DNA of 64,000 nt from an uncultured Myxococcales bacterium (GTDB taxonomy: Bacteria > Myxococcota_A > UBA9042). The translations under genes and the position numbers were made by a program. Position 1 is the stretch's first letter, and the number at the start of each line of letters is the position of its first letter. The DNA lies in contig CAIMLR010000026.1 in assembly GCA_903842345.1 (NCBI GenBank), positions 62,001 through 126,000 of the forward strand, written 5' to 3'. Under the pieces are notes generated by a model. It saw only the letters and a list, made by a program, of their open reading frames with translations, was not told where the DNA came from and did not search any database. Positions 44,849-54,069 of the stretch are shown piece by piece.

Positions 44849-47017
44849 ATGGATGAGCCGATCAGGCCGCCAAAGGTGAACAAAGTGACCCAGAACGACC
44901 TGCACAAGAACGCGCCTCATCTGCGGTTGCGTTGGCTTTTGCTGACAATCCTCGCGCTGATGGCCGTGGCCTGCAAACCCGCGCCCGCCGCCGCTGCAAG
45001 GACGGCCAAGGCCAAGCCCGCCAGTCCCGCGGCGCCTGCCGCACCGCAAGCTGTAGCCGATCCGACCGCGGAAGAAGCCACCGCGACCGTTGCTGGCGCT
45101 GCCGGAACCGCCAAGCCCGTTGCCGCCAAGAGTGAGGACGACGAGGACGACGAGGACAGCGACAACGAAGCTGACTACTGGAAAGGCATCCAATTTGACG
45201 TGCACAATTTTGATGAAGTGCTCGACTACGTGTCGACCTACTACATCGACGCGACCAGCGATCGCAAGCGTGCTTGGGTGGAAGCTGCCAATTTTGCGCT
45301 GCTTTCATTGGAGCCCGCGGTTGAACTGCTGCCGGAATCCTTCTACCAAGGCCGCCACGGCAGCCCCGACGAAGAAGGTCGCCTGGACGGCACGACCGCG
45401 GCGTTCCAGTGCAGCAACAAGGCGCTGCCGGGCATCGTCCTGCACACGCTCCCCAACGACGACTACCTCAAAGCGCACCGGCCCGTGCGCAAGAAAGGCC
45501 GCCTGAGCAATGAGGAAGTGCTGGCGCTGCGCGACAAATACAAGACGCGCGCAAACCTCTACAACGAAACGTGGGACAAGCTGGCGTTCGATCGGCCGGA
45601 ATTCGACTGCGTGATGGCGTATGTGACAAAGGAGATCAAGGCGTATCAGGCCAAGAACCCGCCGCCGCCCAAGGTGAGCAAGGAAGCTGCCAAGGCGGCA
45701 AAAGCCGCCGCGGAGAAGGTTGCGGCGGACAAAGCGGCGGCTGCCAAGGAAGCGGCCAAGACCGCCAAGGCCGATGGCAAGCCTGCTGCCGCCAAGGATG
45801 CCGATGTGCCGGAGGCACCCAAGCCGCAGCCGGACTTGAACCGCGCGTGGCTCGCGGCGGCGCAGGGCTACCTGTACGCGTTGGACCCGCACTCGAGCGT
45901 GATTGCGCGCCGGGCGTGGGACAAGTCCACGCAGGACACGCAGGACAACAGCTTTGAGGGCATTGGCGCGGTGCTGACCCAGCGCGACGACCTCACGATT
46001 ATCGAGAACCCGATGGAAGGCCGTCCGGCGTGGAAAGCCGGCCTGCGCGCGGGCGACGTGATTCACAAGGTCGACGGCAACGATGTCGCCGGGATGCTGC
46101 TGTCCAAGGTCGTCAAGCAGATCCGCGGCAAGCGCAATACCGTCGTGACGCTGACGATCAGCCGCGAGTCGGATCCCGAGCCGAAGGACTACGCGATTAC
46201 CCGCGAGCACATCGACGTGAAGAACGTCGACGGCAGCTTGGTCAAGGAATACAGCGGCATCGCGACGGTGAAGATGAACGGCTTCATTCCCCAGAGCGTG
46301 ACCGACCTGCGCGACCAGATCACCAAGCTGGAGAAACAGGCGCCGGGCGGCAAACTGACCGGGCTGATCCTCGATCTGCGCAACAACTCGGGCGGGTTGC
46401 TGGACAAGGCGATCAAGATCGCCGACCTGTTCCTCGCGAAAGGCAAGATCGTCAGCGTCAAGAGCCGCCGCAGGGCGGAGGAAGTGCACGAAGCGACGCC
46501 CTCGCCGAGCGACTATGGCTATCCGCTGGTGGTGCTCGTGAGCGACGGCTCCGCGTCGGCGTCGGAGATTGTCGCGAGCGCGTTGCAGGACAACCAGCGC
46601 GGCCTCGTCGTGGGCCTGCGGACGTTTGGCAAGGCGAGTGTGCAGACGCTGTTTGAGCCGGCGCTCCATCAGGACTACTACATCAAGCTGACGATCGCGC
46701 GGTACTACGCGCCCAGCGGCTATACGCTGCAGGTCGTGGGCGTGACACCGGACGTGGAAGCCGCACCGGATATCGACGGCAAGGTCCCGGTCGGTTTCCG
46801 CGAGGAGAACCTGAACAACCACCTGGTGCCGCTGCAGGGCACGCAGAAATCCCCGTGGGCGGACAGCATCCCGGCGCTGGACAAGTGCGTGAAGGAATTT
46901 GGCAAGGCGGACGCGATCGCGAAGCGCGAGCCCAAGCCGCAGATTCACCCGGATTACCAGCTGCTGAAGGCCGCGGATTACGCGACGTGCCTCGGCAAGC
47001 TCGGGCTGGCGCAGTAA
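44849..47017 (+). CDS. C-terminal processing protease (S41, CtpA-like) lipoprotein
   Basis: 722 residues from ATG 44849 (a GTG at 44885 would shorten the N-region and is also possible). The lipobox LMAVAC predicts lipidation. A long acidic/alanine-lysine-rich region (with SEDDEDDEDSDNE) precedes. The PDZ domain (about 390-460) has NPMEGRPAWKAGLRAGDVIH. The S41 domain has GLILDLRNNSGGLL, LVSDGSASASEIVASALQDN and VGLRTFGKASVQTLF; Ser570 and Lys595 form the Ser/Lys dyad with the family's usual 25-residue spacing. It should clip periplasmic proteins at the C-terminus. The charged Lys/Ala insert at about 280-330 is unusual. Confidence 0.9.
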   Translation: MDEPIRPPKVNKVTQNDLHKNAPHLRLRWLLLTILALMAVACKPAPAAAARTAKAKPASPAAPAAPQAVADPTAEEATATVAGAAGTAKPVAAKSEDDEDDEDSDNEADYWKGIQFDVHNFDEVLDYVSTYYIDATSDRKRAWVEAANFALLSLEPAVELLPESFYQGRHGSPDEEGRLDGTTAAFQCSNKALPGIVLHTLPNDDYLKAHRPVRKKGRLSNEEVLALRDKYKTRANLYNETWDKLAFDRPEFDCVMAYVTKEIKAYQAKNPPPPKVSKEAAKAAKAAAEKVAADKAAAAKEAAKTAKADGKPAAAKDADVPEAPKPQPDLNRAWLAAAQGYLYALDPHSSVIARRAWDKSTQDTQDNSFEGIGAVLTQRDDLTIIENPMEGRPAWKAGLRAGDVIHKVDGNDVAGMLLSKVVKQIRGKRNTVVTLTISRESDPEPKDYAITREHIDVKNVDGSLVKEYSGIATVKMNGFIPQSVTDLRDQITKLEKQAPGGKLTGLILDLRNNSGGLLDKAIKIADLFLAKGKIVSVKSRRRAEEVHEATPSPSDYGYPLVVLVSDGSASASEIVASALQDNQRGLVVGLRTFGKASVQTLFEPALHQDYYIKLTIARYYAPSGYTLQVVGVTPDVEAAPDIDGKVPVGFREENLNNHLVPLQGTQKSPWADSIPALDKCVKEFGKADAIAKREPKPQIHPDYQLLKAADYATCLGKLGLAQ

Positions 47018-47020
47018 CCG

Positions 47021-47530
47021 ATGGCGGAACCGACGCTGCAATCGCTCGCCGAGGAGATCGCGGACCTGCGGGCGCGTCTGGCGTCGTTGGAGGCGCGGCT
47101 GCAGCCCACGCCGCTTCCGGCGCTCCAGCCAGCCGTGACGGCGACGCCCCAGGATGCGCTTGAGGCGGCCAAAGCGACGGTCACGGCGCTCTTCGCGGTC
47201 GCGATCAACAGCGCGGCGCTCGATGAGGAAGCGGCCTTCCTGGCGTTTCGCGACTTGGTGCACACCGATCGCCGCGGCACGCCGCTGCTGGACGAGGAAC
47301 TGCGGTCGTACAAGTGGCGCCCGCTGCAGCAGCGACATCGGCAATATCTGGCCCAAATCACCGATCCCGCGAGTTTTGTCGTGGAGCGCGCCCAGCCGGA
47401 GTCGCCTGGCGGGCAAACGGAAGTGCTCAAGCTCTTTTTGCGCGCCGAAAAGCGAATGCCGCCGCCGATTACCCTGCGGCGGGATGCCCATGCCGGCGGC
47501 GCCTGGCGACTCGAAGCCTCGAGTTTGTGA
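47021..47530 (+). CDS. Coiled-coil hypothetical protein
   Basis: 169 residues, starting three bases after the S41 protease stop, so presumably co-expressed. It begins with a heptad-rich coiled coil (LQSLAEEIADLRARLASLEA), a short Pro/Gln linker and then an alpha/beta part with AFLAFRDLVHTDRRGTPLLD and DPASFVVERAQPESPG. No signal peptide or membrane segment. I do not recognise the family. Its position behind the protease suggests a partner or an unrelated last gene. Reading frame and codon use look normal for the window. Confidence 0.6.
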   Translation: MAEPTLQSLAEEIADLRARLASLEARLQPTPLPALQPAVTATPQDALEAAKATVTALFAVAINSAALDEEAAFLAFRDLVHTDRRGTPLLDEELRSYKWRPLQQRHRQYLAQITDPASFVVERAQPESPGGQTEVLKLFLRAEKRMPPPITLRRDAHAGGAWRLEASSL

Positions 47531-47593
47531 CAGCACAGTCACGCCGACACCTTGACCCAGCGCAGCATTCGTGTATCCTGTCACGCGCCTTGC

Positions 47594-47664
47594 GGCGGCA
47601 TGGCCAAGTGGTAAGGCAGAGGACTGCAAATCCTCCATCCCCGGTTCGAATCCGGGTGCCGCCT
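47594..47664 (+). tRNA. tRNA-Cys (anticodon GCA)
   Basis: 71 bases. The acceptor ends GGCGGCA (47594-47600) and TGCCGCC (47657-47663) pair fully; the D-arm includes TGGCCAAGTGGTAAGGC; the anticodon loop is CTGCAAA within a GAGGA/TCCTC stem, giving GCA; the T-arm is CCCCGGTTCGAATCCGGG. The discriminator base is T, as expected for tRNA-Cys, and CCA is not encoded. It lies directly upstream of the rimP-nusA-infB operon. A 315-base gap follows (47665-47979) with a gene remnant and a terminator-like hairpin. Confidence 0.97.
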
Positions 47665-47695
47665 CCGGAACCGCCCGCTCCCTGAGCTCTTCAGC

Positions 47696-47824
47696 TCACC
47701 AGCGGTGGTTCCTCAGAAAGTCGATCGTCTGGTCGGCCTTCTGCTGTGCGTGATGCGGTTTTTTGGCATCGCGCCCTCCGTGTTCGTGGACCTCGAAGGT
47801 TTCGACCTGACCGAGGCGCCCACA
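47696..47824 (-). pseudogene. Possible C-terminal remnant of an alpha/beta-hydrolase-like gene
   Basis: On the minus strand a reading frame ends with QVETFEVHEHGGRDAKKPHH, then AQQKADQTIDFLRNHRW and a stop at 47696. Codon use resembles real genes, and the ending (hydrophilic turn, then a helix closing with IDFL-x2-H) is like the C-terminus of prolyl-oligopeptidase/esterase-type hydrolases, where the His loop precedes the last helix. No catalytic residues upstream fit and the frame soon loses sense, so it appears a fragment. It lies between a tRNA and the rimP operon, a common place for leftover inserted DNA. Low confidence. Confidence 0.3.
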
Positions 47825-47925
47825 CACGGCTGCTCCGACGGACTCTGGCTCCACGCCACTGACTGTGCTCGGTGCAGGTCTGCAGTCAGTTGCCCAACGG
47901 CGACTGAAAGCTGGCCGGGGTGCGG

Positions 47926-47977
47926 ACCATCCAAACACCGGCGTTGCGCAAAGTGTCTGAAACGATGGTGCTTTTTT
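47926..47977 (+). terminator. Hairpin with T-run just before rimP
   Basis: ACCATC (47926-47931) pairs with GATGGT (47964-47969), with inner ACAC/GTGT pairing possible, followed by GC and six T (47972-47977). This is the form of an intrinsic terminator or attenuator. It ends two bases before the rimP start codon, so it would terminate tRNA-Cys transcription or act as a leader attenuator of the nusA operon, as known upstream of nusA in E. coli. Confidence 0.5.
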
Positions 47978-47979
47978 AG

Positions 47980-48657
47980 ATGATGCAAGTCATGGCGACT
48001 TCAGACAGCAAAACGACGGCCAACCCCAAGCGCGACGCGCTTGCGACGCGTTTGACGGCGTATTTCGCCCCGCGTGTCACGGAACTGGGTCTCGAGTTGC
48101 TGCAACTGCGCCTTCTCGGCAGCCGCGGCGCGATGCGCCTGGATGTGCGGGTCGATCGCCAGCCCGGTCAGGGCGCCGTGAAGCTCAATGATTGTCGGCG
48201 TGTGTCGCGACTGCTGAGCACCGAACTGGACGCGTTTGAAGCCGCGGGCAACGCCGATCTGACGATCGACGGCGCCTACGAACTGGAAGTGTCGAGCCCC
48301 GGCATGGATCGCGTGCTGCGCAACGAAGCGGATTTTCAGCGCTTCCTCGGCATGACGGCCAAGGTGGTTGTGCGCCGTGAAGGCGTGCAGGAATCCGTAA
48401 CCGGCGTGCTGGAGCGCTGCGAAAGCGGCGAACTGACGCTGAACCTGGGCAAGAAGAAGCCGCTGAAGATCGTGAGCCTGAGCGACATCGCCCAGGCCAA
48501 TCTGGCGCCGACGTTCGCCGAGTGGTTGGCGTTGGGCGAAAAACTGAAAGCGGAGAGCGCCCTGTTGGGCGAGTCCGAGACGGTCGATGCGACCGACTTG
48601 GATGACGAAGAGCTTGAGGATGACGCGGACCTTCAGGACGACGGGACGGTCGACTGA
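47980..48657 (+). CDS. rimP: Ribosome maturation factor RimP
   Basis: 225 residues at the first ATG (47980); 47983 and 47992 are alternatives and none has a clear Shine-Dalgarno. RimP aids 30S subunit maturation. Seen: an N-terminal domain with RVTELGLELLQLRLLGSRGA and CRRVSRLLSTELDAFEAAGN, the signature YELEVSSPGMDRVLRNEADF, and a C-terminal SH3-like barrel (LTLNLGKKKPLKIVSLSDIA). The last 50 residues are an acidic extension (DDEELEDDADLQDD) not found in E. coli RimP. It is the first gene of the operon with nusA, ylxR, infB, rbfA and truB. Confidence 0.93.
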   Translation: MMQVMATSDSKTTANPKRDALATRLTAYFAPRVTELGLELLQLRLLGSRGAMRLDVRVDRQPGQGAVKLNDCRRVSRLLSTELDAFEAAGNADLTIDGAYELEVSSPGMDRVLRNEADFQRFLGMTAKVVVRREGVQESVTGVLERCESGELTLNLGKKKPLKIVSLSDIAQANLAPTFAEWLALGEKLKAESALLGESETVDATDLDDEELEDDADLQDDGTVD

Positions 48658-48684
48658 ATTGCGTACTTTTGAAGGAGTGACCCT

Positions 48685-50220
48685 ATGTTGGCAGCGAACC
48701 TGAATCCAATCATCGACCAAGTGTCGAAGGAAAAGAGCATCGACCGGTCTATCCTGGTCGAGGCGCTTGAACAGGGCATTCTGTCGGCAGCGAAGAAGAT
48801 CTTCGGTCACGGGCGCGAACTGGAAGCCAAGTACAACGTGGAAATCGGCCAGGTCGAGCTCATGCTGTACATGGTCGTCGTCGACGACGGCGCGATTGAG
48901 AACACGGAACGCGAGCTGGGCTGGTCCACGGCGCAGATTATCGATCCGGACGTGCAGATCGGCGACGAACTGGGCTTCCAGATCTTCTACCTCGACCGCG
49001 ATCGCTTGAGCGCGGAGGAAGAAGATCGCAAGTACGGCGACATCCTGAACATCAAGACCGCGCGCCAGCAGTTCGGCCGCATCGCCGCGACGACCGCCAA
49101 GCAGGTCATCACGCAGCGCGTGCGCGACGCCGAGCGCGACGTCGTGTTCAACGAGTACAAGGATCGCAAAGGCGAACTGGTCACCGGCATCACGCGGCGC
49201 TTTGAGCGCGGCAACGTGATCGTTGACCTTGGCCGTGCGGAAGCCGTGCTCCCGATGCGCGAGCAGATGTTCCGCGAGTCCTACCGCGCCGGTGACCGCG
49301 TGCAGGCGTACGTCAAGGACATCCGCCGCGATGCGCGCGGTCCGCAGATCGTGCTGTCGCGCACGGATCCGCGCCTGATTGAGAAGCTGTTTGAGCTTGA
49401 AGTGCCGGAGATTTACGAAGGCATCGTCAAGATCATGGCCGTGGCCCGCGAGCCGGGTGAGCGCGCCAAGATCGCCGTCGCGTCCAAGGACTCGGATGTC
49501 GATCCGGTCGGCGCCTGCGTGGGCATGAAAGGCTCGCGCGTTCAGGCCGTTGTGCAGGAACTCAAGGGCGAGAAGATCGACATCGTGCCGTGGAGCCCGG
49601 ACATCGCCAAGTTCGTGTGCAACGCGATTCAGCCGGCGGAAGTCAGCCGCGTGCTGATCGACGAAGACAACCAGACCATCGAACTCATCGTGCCGGACGA
49701 CCAGCTCAGCCTGGCCATTGGCCGCCGCGGTCAGAACGTCCGCTTGGCGTCCAAGCTCGTCGGTTGGAAAATCGACATGCAGTCGGAAGGCAAGATTGAG
49801 GAGATGAAGAAGATGCTCGGCGAGGCGCTCATCGTCGTCCCGGGCCTCGACGAATCGCTGATTTCCTACATGTTCAAGCTGGGTTATCACAGCCCGGACA
49901 ATCTGCTCAACGCCCATGGCGAAGATCTGGCGGGCATCCCGGGCATCTCGGACGAGATGGCCATGCAGATCCAGCAGATCGCGTTTGAAGTGAAGAAGCA
50001 GCGGGATGAAGATGCCCGCAACGCCCGTGAGCAGGCGGCCCAAGCGGCTGCCATCGCGGCGGCGGCAGTGGAAGCGACGGAAGCGGTGGATGCGGCGGCT
50101 GAAGAAGTCGCGGCGGAGATCGCGTCGGCTGAATTCGCTTCGGCGGAGTTGGCTTCTGCGGAGTTGGCTGCGGCTGACGCGAGCGGCGACGAGATCGCTA
50201 CTGCGGGCGCCTCGGCGTGA
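48685..50220 (+). CDS. nusA: Transcription termination/antitermination factor NusA
   Basis: 511 residues, preceded by GAAGGAG. NusA binds RNA polymerase and controls pausing, termination and antitermination. N-terminal domain (1-125) with [20 protein letters not shown]1 domain (about 135-200) with [20 protein letters not shown]; two KH domains (200-345) with [20 protein letters not shown] and [20 protein letters not shown]; then a helix-hairpin-helix unit ([19 protein letters not shown]). The C-terminal tail is Ala/Glu-rich with near-repeated [14 protein letters not shown], unlike E. coli. It overlaps the next gene by GTGA. Confidence 0.97.
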   Translation: MLAANLNPIIDQVSKEKSIDRSILVEALEQGILSAAKKIFGHGRELEAKYNVEIGQVELMLYMVVVDDGAIENTERELGWSTAQIIDPDVQIGDELGFQIFYLDRDRLSAEEEDRKYGDILNIKTARQQFGRIAATTAKQVITQRVRDAERDVVFNEYKDRKGELVTGITRRFERGNVIVDLGRAEAVLPMREQMFRESYRAGDRVQAYVKDIRRDARGPQIVLSRTDPRLIEKLFELEVPEIYEGIVKIMAVAREPGERAKIAVASKDSDVDPVGACVGMKGSRVQAVVQELKGEKIDIVPWSPDIAKFVCNAIQPAEVSRVLIDEDNQTIELIVPDDQLSLAIGRRGQNVRLASKLVGWKIDMQSEGKIEEMKKMLGEALIVVPGLDESLISYMFKLGYHSPDNLLNAHGEDLAGIPGISDEMAMQIQQIAFEVKKQRDEDARNAREQAAQAAAIAAAAVEATEAVDAAAEEVAAEIASAEFASAELASAELAAADASGDEIATAGASA

Positions 50221-50852
50221 AGACGCGATCGGACGTGACGCGAACCTGCAGGGCATGCAGGTCGCGACGGCCGGTCAGTGAATTGCTGGGCTTGACGGTG
50301 ATAGATGGTCACCTGCAAGTCGTGAAGTTGGCGGGACGAGCAATCGCCCCGGCCACAACCGGAACGGGCGGCGCAAGCAGCACGGAACGGGGCAACAAGG
50401 GCAGCTATTGCTGCCCGGACAGGAAGTGTGCCGAAAGGGCCGTCAGCGCATTGTTGCGCCTCGGTCGTCGGCATGGAACGACGGTCGCCGAACATCCGGC
50501 GGTCCCACTGTTGCGCCAGGCGGCCGAGGAGGCTGAACGGCGCGGACAGCTGCGGACTGCAGGACTCGCGCGCCGGGGCATCGAAACCGGAACAGACGTT
50601 CTGGTGGGTGCCTGGAGTGCCGCCGCGGCGCAGTGCCGGTCAGCTCTGGAAACAGACACGACCGGACGAGCTAACGGTGGGCAGCGCGCGAAACGCGCAC
50701 GGGAGCGGGACCTTGGCTGTTGCGACGACAACTCTGACTGTAAAGGACCTCGCGCGCGAGTTGAACATGACGGACGTGGAGCTGATGGCCAAGGCCAAGG
50801 CCAACGGCACCATGCTCTCGACGTTCTCGCGCCTGACCCCAGCCGATGCTGA
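50217..50852 (+). CDS. ylxR: YlxR family RNA-binding protein (DUF448), extended
   Basis: Start GTG overlaps the nusA stop. Residues about 5-85 are the YlxR fold: [20 protein letters not shown] and [20 protein letters not shown]. It is the small RNA-binding protein normally found between nusA and infB. The frame stays open to 211 residues, longer than the usual 90-100; the part with [20 protein letters not shown] might be a decayed L7Ae-like domain, which is fused to YlxR in some bacteria. Its last 140 bases overlap the proposed infB start, so either the tail is real and overlaps or infB starts later. Boundary uncertain. Confidence 0.65.
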   Translation: MKTRSDVTRTCRACRSRRPVSELLGLTVIDGHLQVVKLAGRAIAPATTGTGGASSTERGNKGSYCCPDRKCAERAVSALLRLGRRHGTTVAEHPAVPLLRQAAEEAERRGQLRTAGLARRGIETGTDVLVGAWSAAAAQCRSALETDTTGRANGGQRAKRARERDLGCCDDNSDCKGPRARVEHDGRGADGQGQGQRHHALDVLAPDPSRC

Positions 50853-53646
50853 CAAGATTCGGCGGCTGATTCGCCCCGCGTCCGCAGCGCCTGCGATGCG
50901 ACCGGCCGACAAGCCCGCCACAACGACGACTGCGGTTGACGCTGGCCGTCCCGTCATGCGCCGACGTGCCGTGGGTGACGCTCCGGCTGGCCATCCGCCC
51001 GCTGCCGAGATCCATCTCCCGGTTGCGCCGCCGCCCGCGCCCGTCGTGGCGCCCGCCCCGCCCGCGCCCGCGCCGGTGATCGCCGTTGCGCCGCCTGCGC
51101 CGCTCCCGGTGATTGCGATTGCGCCGCCGCCGCCGCCGGCCCCGGAGCCCGCTCCGGCGCCTGAGCCCACGCCAGCCCCGGCGCCTGCGCCCACTCCGGT
51201 GCCCGCGCCCGCGCCGGTTGTTGCGCCGACTGGCACGTATCGGGACGACCGTCCGCGCCTGAACCGCGCGCGTCTGGAAGATCTGACGCCGCCGCCGGAA
51301 ATGATGCTGAAGATCAGCGAGCCGGCCCCGCAGCCGGTCGCCCCGCAGGTTGTTGCACCGGTTGAACAGCCGGTCGCGCCCGTGGCCGTTGCTGAAGCCC
51401 CTGCCGCCGCCGTGCCGGTTGCCGTCGTGGAAGAGGAAGCGGCCAAGCCGATCCTCCTCAACGAGATTGGCGCCGCCTTGCGCGAAACGTCGACGCGGCC
51501 CAAGAGCGGTCTCGTCCGCATGGCGATGCCCGACTACCTGAAGGACATCCCCAAGCCGACCCCGAAGCCAGGTCTGACCGATGCGCCGGCCCCGCCGCCG
51601 CAGCAGCCTGCCGCTCCCGCCGCCCCTGGTGGCAGCGAAATGGGCGCCGATCGCGCTGCGCCGCGTGCGCTGGGCGAACGCGAGGATCCGCGCAATGCGC
51701 GTGGCCGCAAGGTGATTTACGATCGCCGTCGCGATTCTGCCTCGACGGCAGACGCGGGTCGCAACCGCGGTGGCAAGAAGCCGCGCAAGGGCATGAAGCC
51801 CATTGCCGCGATCGCGCCGGCCAAGCAGGAGAAGCGTCACCTGCGCATCGAGGACACCATCACGGTGGCAAACCTCGCGCACCAGATGTCGGTCAAGGGC
51901 ACGGAAGTCATCCGCAAGCTGTTTGACCTCGGCATCATGGCGACGGTCAATCATCCGCTCGATCTCGAGACGGTTGAGCTCATCGCGGGCGAATTCGGCT
52001 TCACGGTCGAGAACGTCAGCTTTGATCTGGACGCGTACCTCCAAAAGCCCGAGGACACCAAGGGCCAGGATGTGCCGCGTAGCCCGGTCGTCACCGTCAT
52101 GGGTCACGTCGATCACGGCAAGACCAGCCTGTTGGACGCGATTCGCAAGACGCGTACGGCGGCCAAGGAAGCGGGCGGCATTACCCAGCACATCGGCGCC
52201 TATGTCGCGGAAGTGCCGGGCACGTCGTTTGCCGATGGTCGGGAGCGCCGCGTGGTGTTCCTCGATACGCCGGGTCACGAAGCGTTCACGGCCATGCGTG
52301 CCCGTGGCGCCAAGGCGACGGACGTCATCGTGTTGGTTGTTGCGGCGGATGACGGCGTAATGCCGCAGACGATCGAAGCCATCAACCACGCGAAGGCGGC
52401 CAACGTGCCGATCATCGTGGCGGTCAACAAGATCGACAAGCCGGGTGCGGACGTGGAACGCGTTCGTCGCGAACTCGCCGATCAGGGCGTCGTGGCGGAA
52501 GAATGGGGCGGCGACGCGATCTTCTGCGAAGTGTCGGCGAAGACCGGCGCGGGGCTCGACAAGCTGCTGGAAATGCTGGCGCTGCAGTCGGACATCATGG
52601 AGCTCAAAGCCAATCCGCACGCCGACGCGCGCGGCCTGGTTGTCGAATCGCGGCTTGAGAAAGGCCGGGGTCCGGTGGCGACGCTGCTGGTGCAGTCCGG
52701 TACGCTCAAGCGCGGCCAGTTCGTTGTGGCGGGCAGCCAATACTGCCGCGTCCGCGCGATGCTGGACGACATGGGCCGTCCGCTCGACGAAGCCGGTCCG
52801 GCGACGCCTGTGGAAGTCATCGGCTTTGATGCTGTGACCAACGCCGGCGATGAAATGTACGTCGTTGCCGATGAAAAGAAGGCCAAGGCCATCGTCGAAC
52901 ACCGCATGGAGAAGCAGCGCGAGAAATCGGCGCTTGTCACCTCGCGGCGTACGCTTGAGAGCCTCGGCGAAGTGGGCGAGACGATCACCAAGGATCTCAA
53001 CCTCATCATCAAGGCGGACGTGCACGGCTCGGCGGAAGCGCTCAAGCAGGCGCTCTCCAAGATCGAGCACGAGGAAGTCAAGGTTCGCGTCCTGCACGCG
53101 GCGGTTGGCGGCGTCACGGAATCCGACATCAACCTGGCGTCGGCGTCCAAGGCGGTCATCATCGCGTTCAACGTGAAGCCGGAAGTGAAGGGCAAGCGCC
53201 TGGCGGACGATCTCAACGTCGTCATCCAGCCGTTCTCCGTCATCTACGACGCCATCGACTTTGTCACCGCGAAGCTGGAAGGCATGCTCGAGCCGATCAT
53301 CGAGGAAGTCATCCTCGGTCACGCGGACGTGCGCAACCTGTTCAACGTGCCCAAACTGGGCACGATTGCCGGTTGCAGCGTGCTGGACGGCGTCATCCAA
53401 CGGAGCGCGAAGATGCGCGTCCTGCGTGCAGCGACGCCCACGGCGACGGTCAGGGAGAACATTTGGGAAGGCGAAATCGCCTCGCTCAAACGCTTCAAGG
53501 ACGACGTCAAGGAAGTGGCGCAGGGCTACGAGTGCGGCATCGGCCTCACGGGCTTTGCCAAGCTCAATGTGGGCGATCAGCTTGAGTGCTTTGAGCTCAA
53601 GAAGACGGCGCGCAAGCTGACGCCGGTTGGCAATCCGCGCGCTTAG
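50713..53646 (+). CDS. infB: Translation initiation factor IF-2
   Basis: About 977 residues if TTG at 50713 is used (GGAG 7 bases upstream, [18 protein letters not shown] following); the frame stays open to 50428 but that part overlaps ylxR. IF-2 brings initiator tRNA to the ribosome, using GTP. The N-terminus has an IF2_N-like helical region, then a long Pro/Ala-rich linker (residues about 90-300), a second IF2_N ([20 protein letters not shown]), and the G domain with [11 protein letters not shown] (464-474), DTPGHEAF and NKIDKPG. C-terminal domains include [18 protein letters not shown] and [11 protein letters not shown]. Internal starts giving shorter isoforms are possible. Confidence 0.95.
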   Translation: MAVATTTLTVKDLARELNMTDVELMAKAKANGTMLSTFSRLTPADADKIRRLIRPASAAPAMRPADKPATTTTAVDAGRPVMRRRAVGDAPAGHPPAAEIHLPVAPPPAPVVAPAPPAPAPVIAVAPPAPLPVIAIAPPPPPAPEPAPAPEPTPAPAPAPTPVPAPAPVVAPTGTYRDDRPRLNRARLEDLTPPPEMMLKISEPAPQPVAPQVVAPVEQPVAPVAVAEAPAAAVPVAVVEEEAAKPILLNEIGAALRETSTRPKSGLVRMAMPDYLKDIPKPTPKPGLTDAPAPPPQQPAAPAAPGGSEMGADRAAPRALGEREDPRNARGRKVIYDRRRDSASTADAGRNRGGKKPRKGMKPIAAIAPAKQEKRHLRIEDTITVANLAHQMSVKGTEVIRKLFDLGIMATVNHPLDLETVELIAGEFGFTVENVSFDLDAYLQKPEDTKGQDVPRSPVVTVMGHVDHGKTSLLDAIRKTRTAAKEAGGITQHIGAYVAEVPGTSFADGRERRVVFLDTPGHEAFTAMRARGAKATDVIVLVVAADDGVMPQTIEAINHAKAANVPIIVAVNKIDKPGADVERVRRELADQGVVAEEWGGDAIFCEVSAKTGAGLDKLLEMLALQSDIMELKANPHADARGLVVESRLEKGRGPVATLLVQSGTLKRGQFVVAGSQYCRVRAMLDDMGRPLDEAGPATPVEVIGFDAVTNAGDEMYVVADEKKAKAIVEHRMEKQREKSALVTSRRTLESLGEVGETITKDLNLIIKADVHGSAEALKQALSKIEHEEVKVRVLHAAVGGVTESDINLASASKAVIIAFNVKPEVKGKRLADDLNVVIQPFSVIYDAIDFVTAKLEGMLEPIIEEVILGHADVRNLFNVPKLGTIAGCSVLDGVIQRSAKMRVLRAATPTATVRENIWEGEIASLKRFKDDVKEVAQGYECGIGLTGFAKLNVGDQLECFELKKTARKLTPVGNPRA

Positions 53647-53661
53647 CCGGTAGAGACACGT

Positions 53662-54069
53662 ATGCGTAGACAACCGACTTTTACTCGCGCCGACCGGCTC
53701 GAGACGTTGATGTTGGACGAAGTCGAACGACTGCTGTCGTACGAAGTGCGTTCACCGCTGGCCTTGACCGTCAAGGTCGTCGCCGGGCGTCTCGCGCCGG
53801 ATCTCGGCCACCTGCGGGTCAACTACATCCTGCGCGACAGCGACGGTTCCGCGGAGCCCAGCAAGGCGCTGTTGGAAGTCCTGGAGAAGGCCCAAAGCTT
53901 CATCGGCCGCACGCTGGTGGAGGCGATGGACCTGCGCAGCAAGCCGCACGTGGTCTTTGTGTTCGACAAGGACGCGCAGCGCGCCCAGCGCATCGAGCAG
54001 ATTCTCGCGGAGGATCGCGCCAAGCGGCCTGCCACGCCCGAGGAGCCGTCGGAAGATGTCCCAGCGTAA
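53662..54069 (+). CDS. rbfA: Ribosome-binding factor A
   Basis: 135 residues, cytosolic. RbfA is a KH-domain protein that helps late 30S maturation and 16S 5' end processing. Seen: N-terminal FTRADRLETLMLDEVERLLS, a strand LALTVKVVAGRLAPDLGHLR, and the C-terminal LRSKPHVVFVFDKDAQRAQR. The pattern of an RSP/SPLAL turn and a terminal acidic tail agrees with RbfA. It starts 15 bases after infB and overlaps truB by 14 bases. Confidence 0.88.
   Translation: MRRQPTFTRADRLETLMLDEVERLLSYEVRSPLALTVKVVAGRLAPDLGHLRVNYILRDSDGSAEPSKALLEVLEKAQSFIGRTLVEAMDLRSKPHVVFVFDKDAQRAQRIEQILAEDRAKRPATPEEPSEDVPA

Noticed and set aside
47705-47983. 92-codon plus-strand frame between tRNA-Cys and rimP
   Set aside because: Lacks a ribosome site, runs through the terminator-like hairpin, and has no domain features.
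51000-51250. Repeat-like GC-rich tract in infB
   Set aside because: It encodes a Pro/Ala-rich linker in IF-2 in frame; no sign of a CRISPR or insertion element.
50671-53673. 1000-codon minus-strand open frame opposite infB
   Set aside because: Arg/His-rich shadow of infB; the forward frame has all IF-2 motifs.
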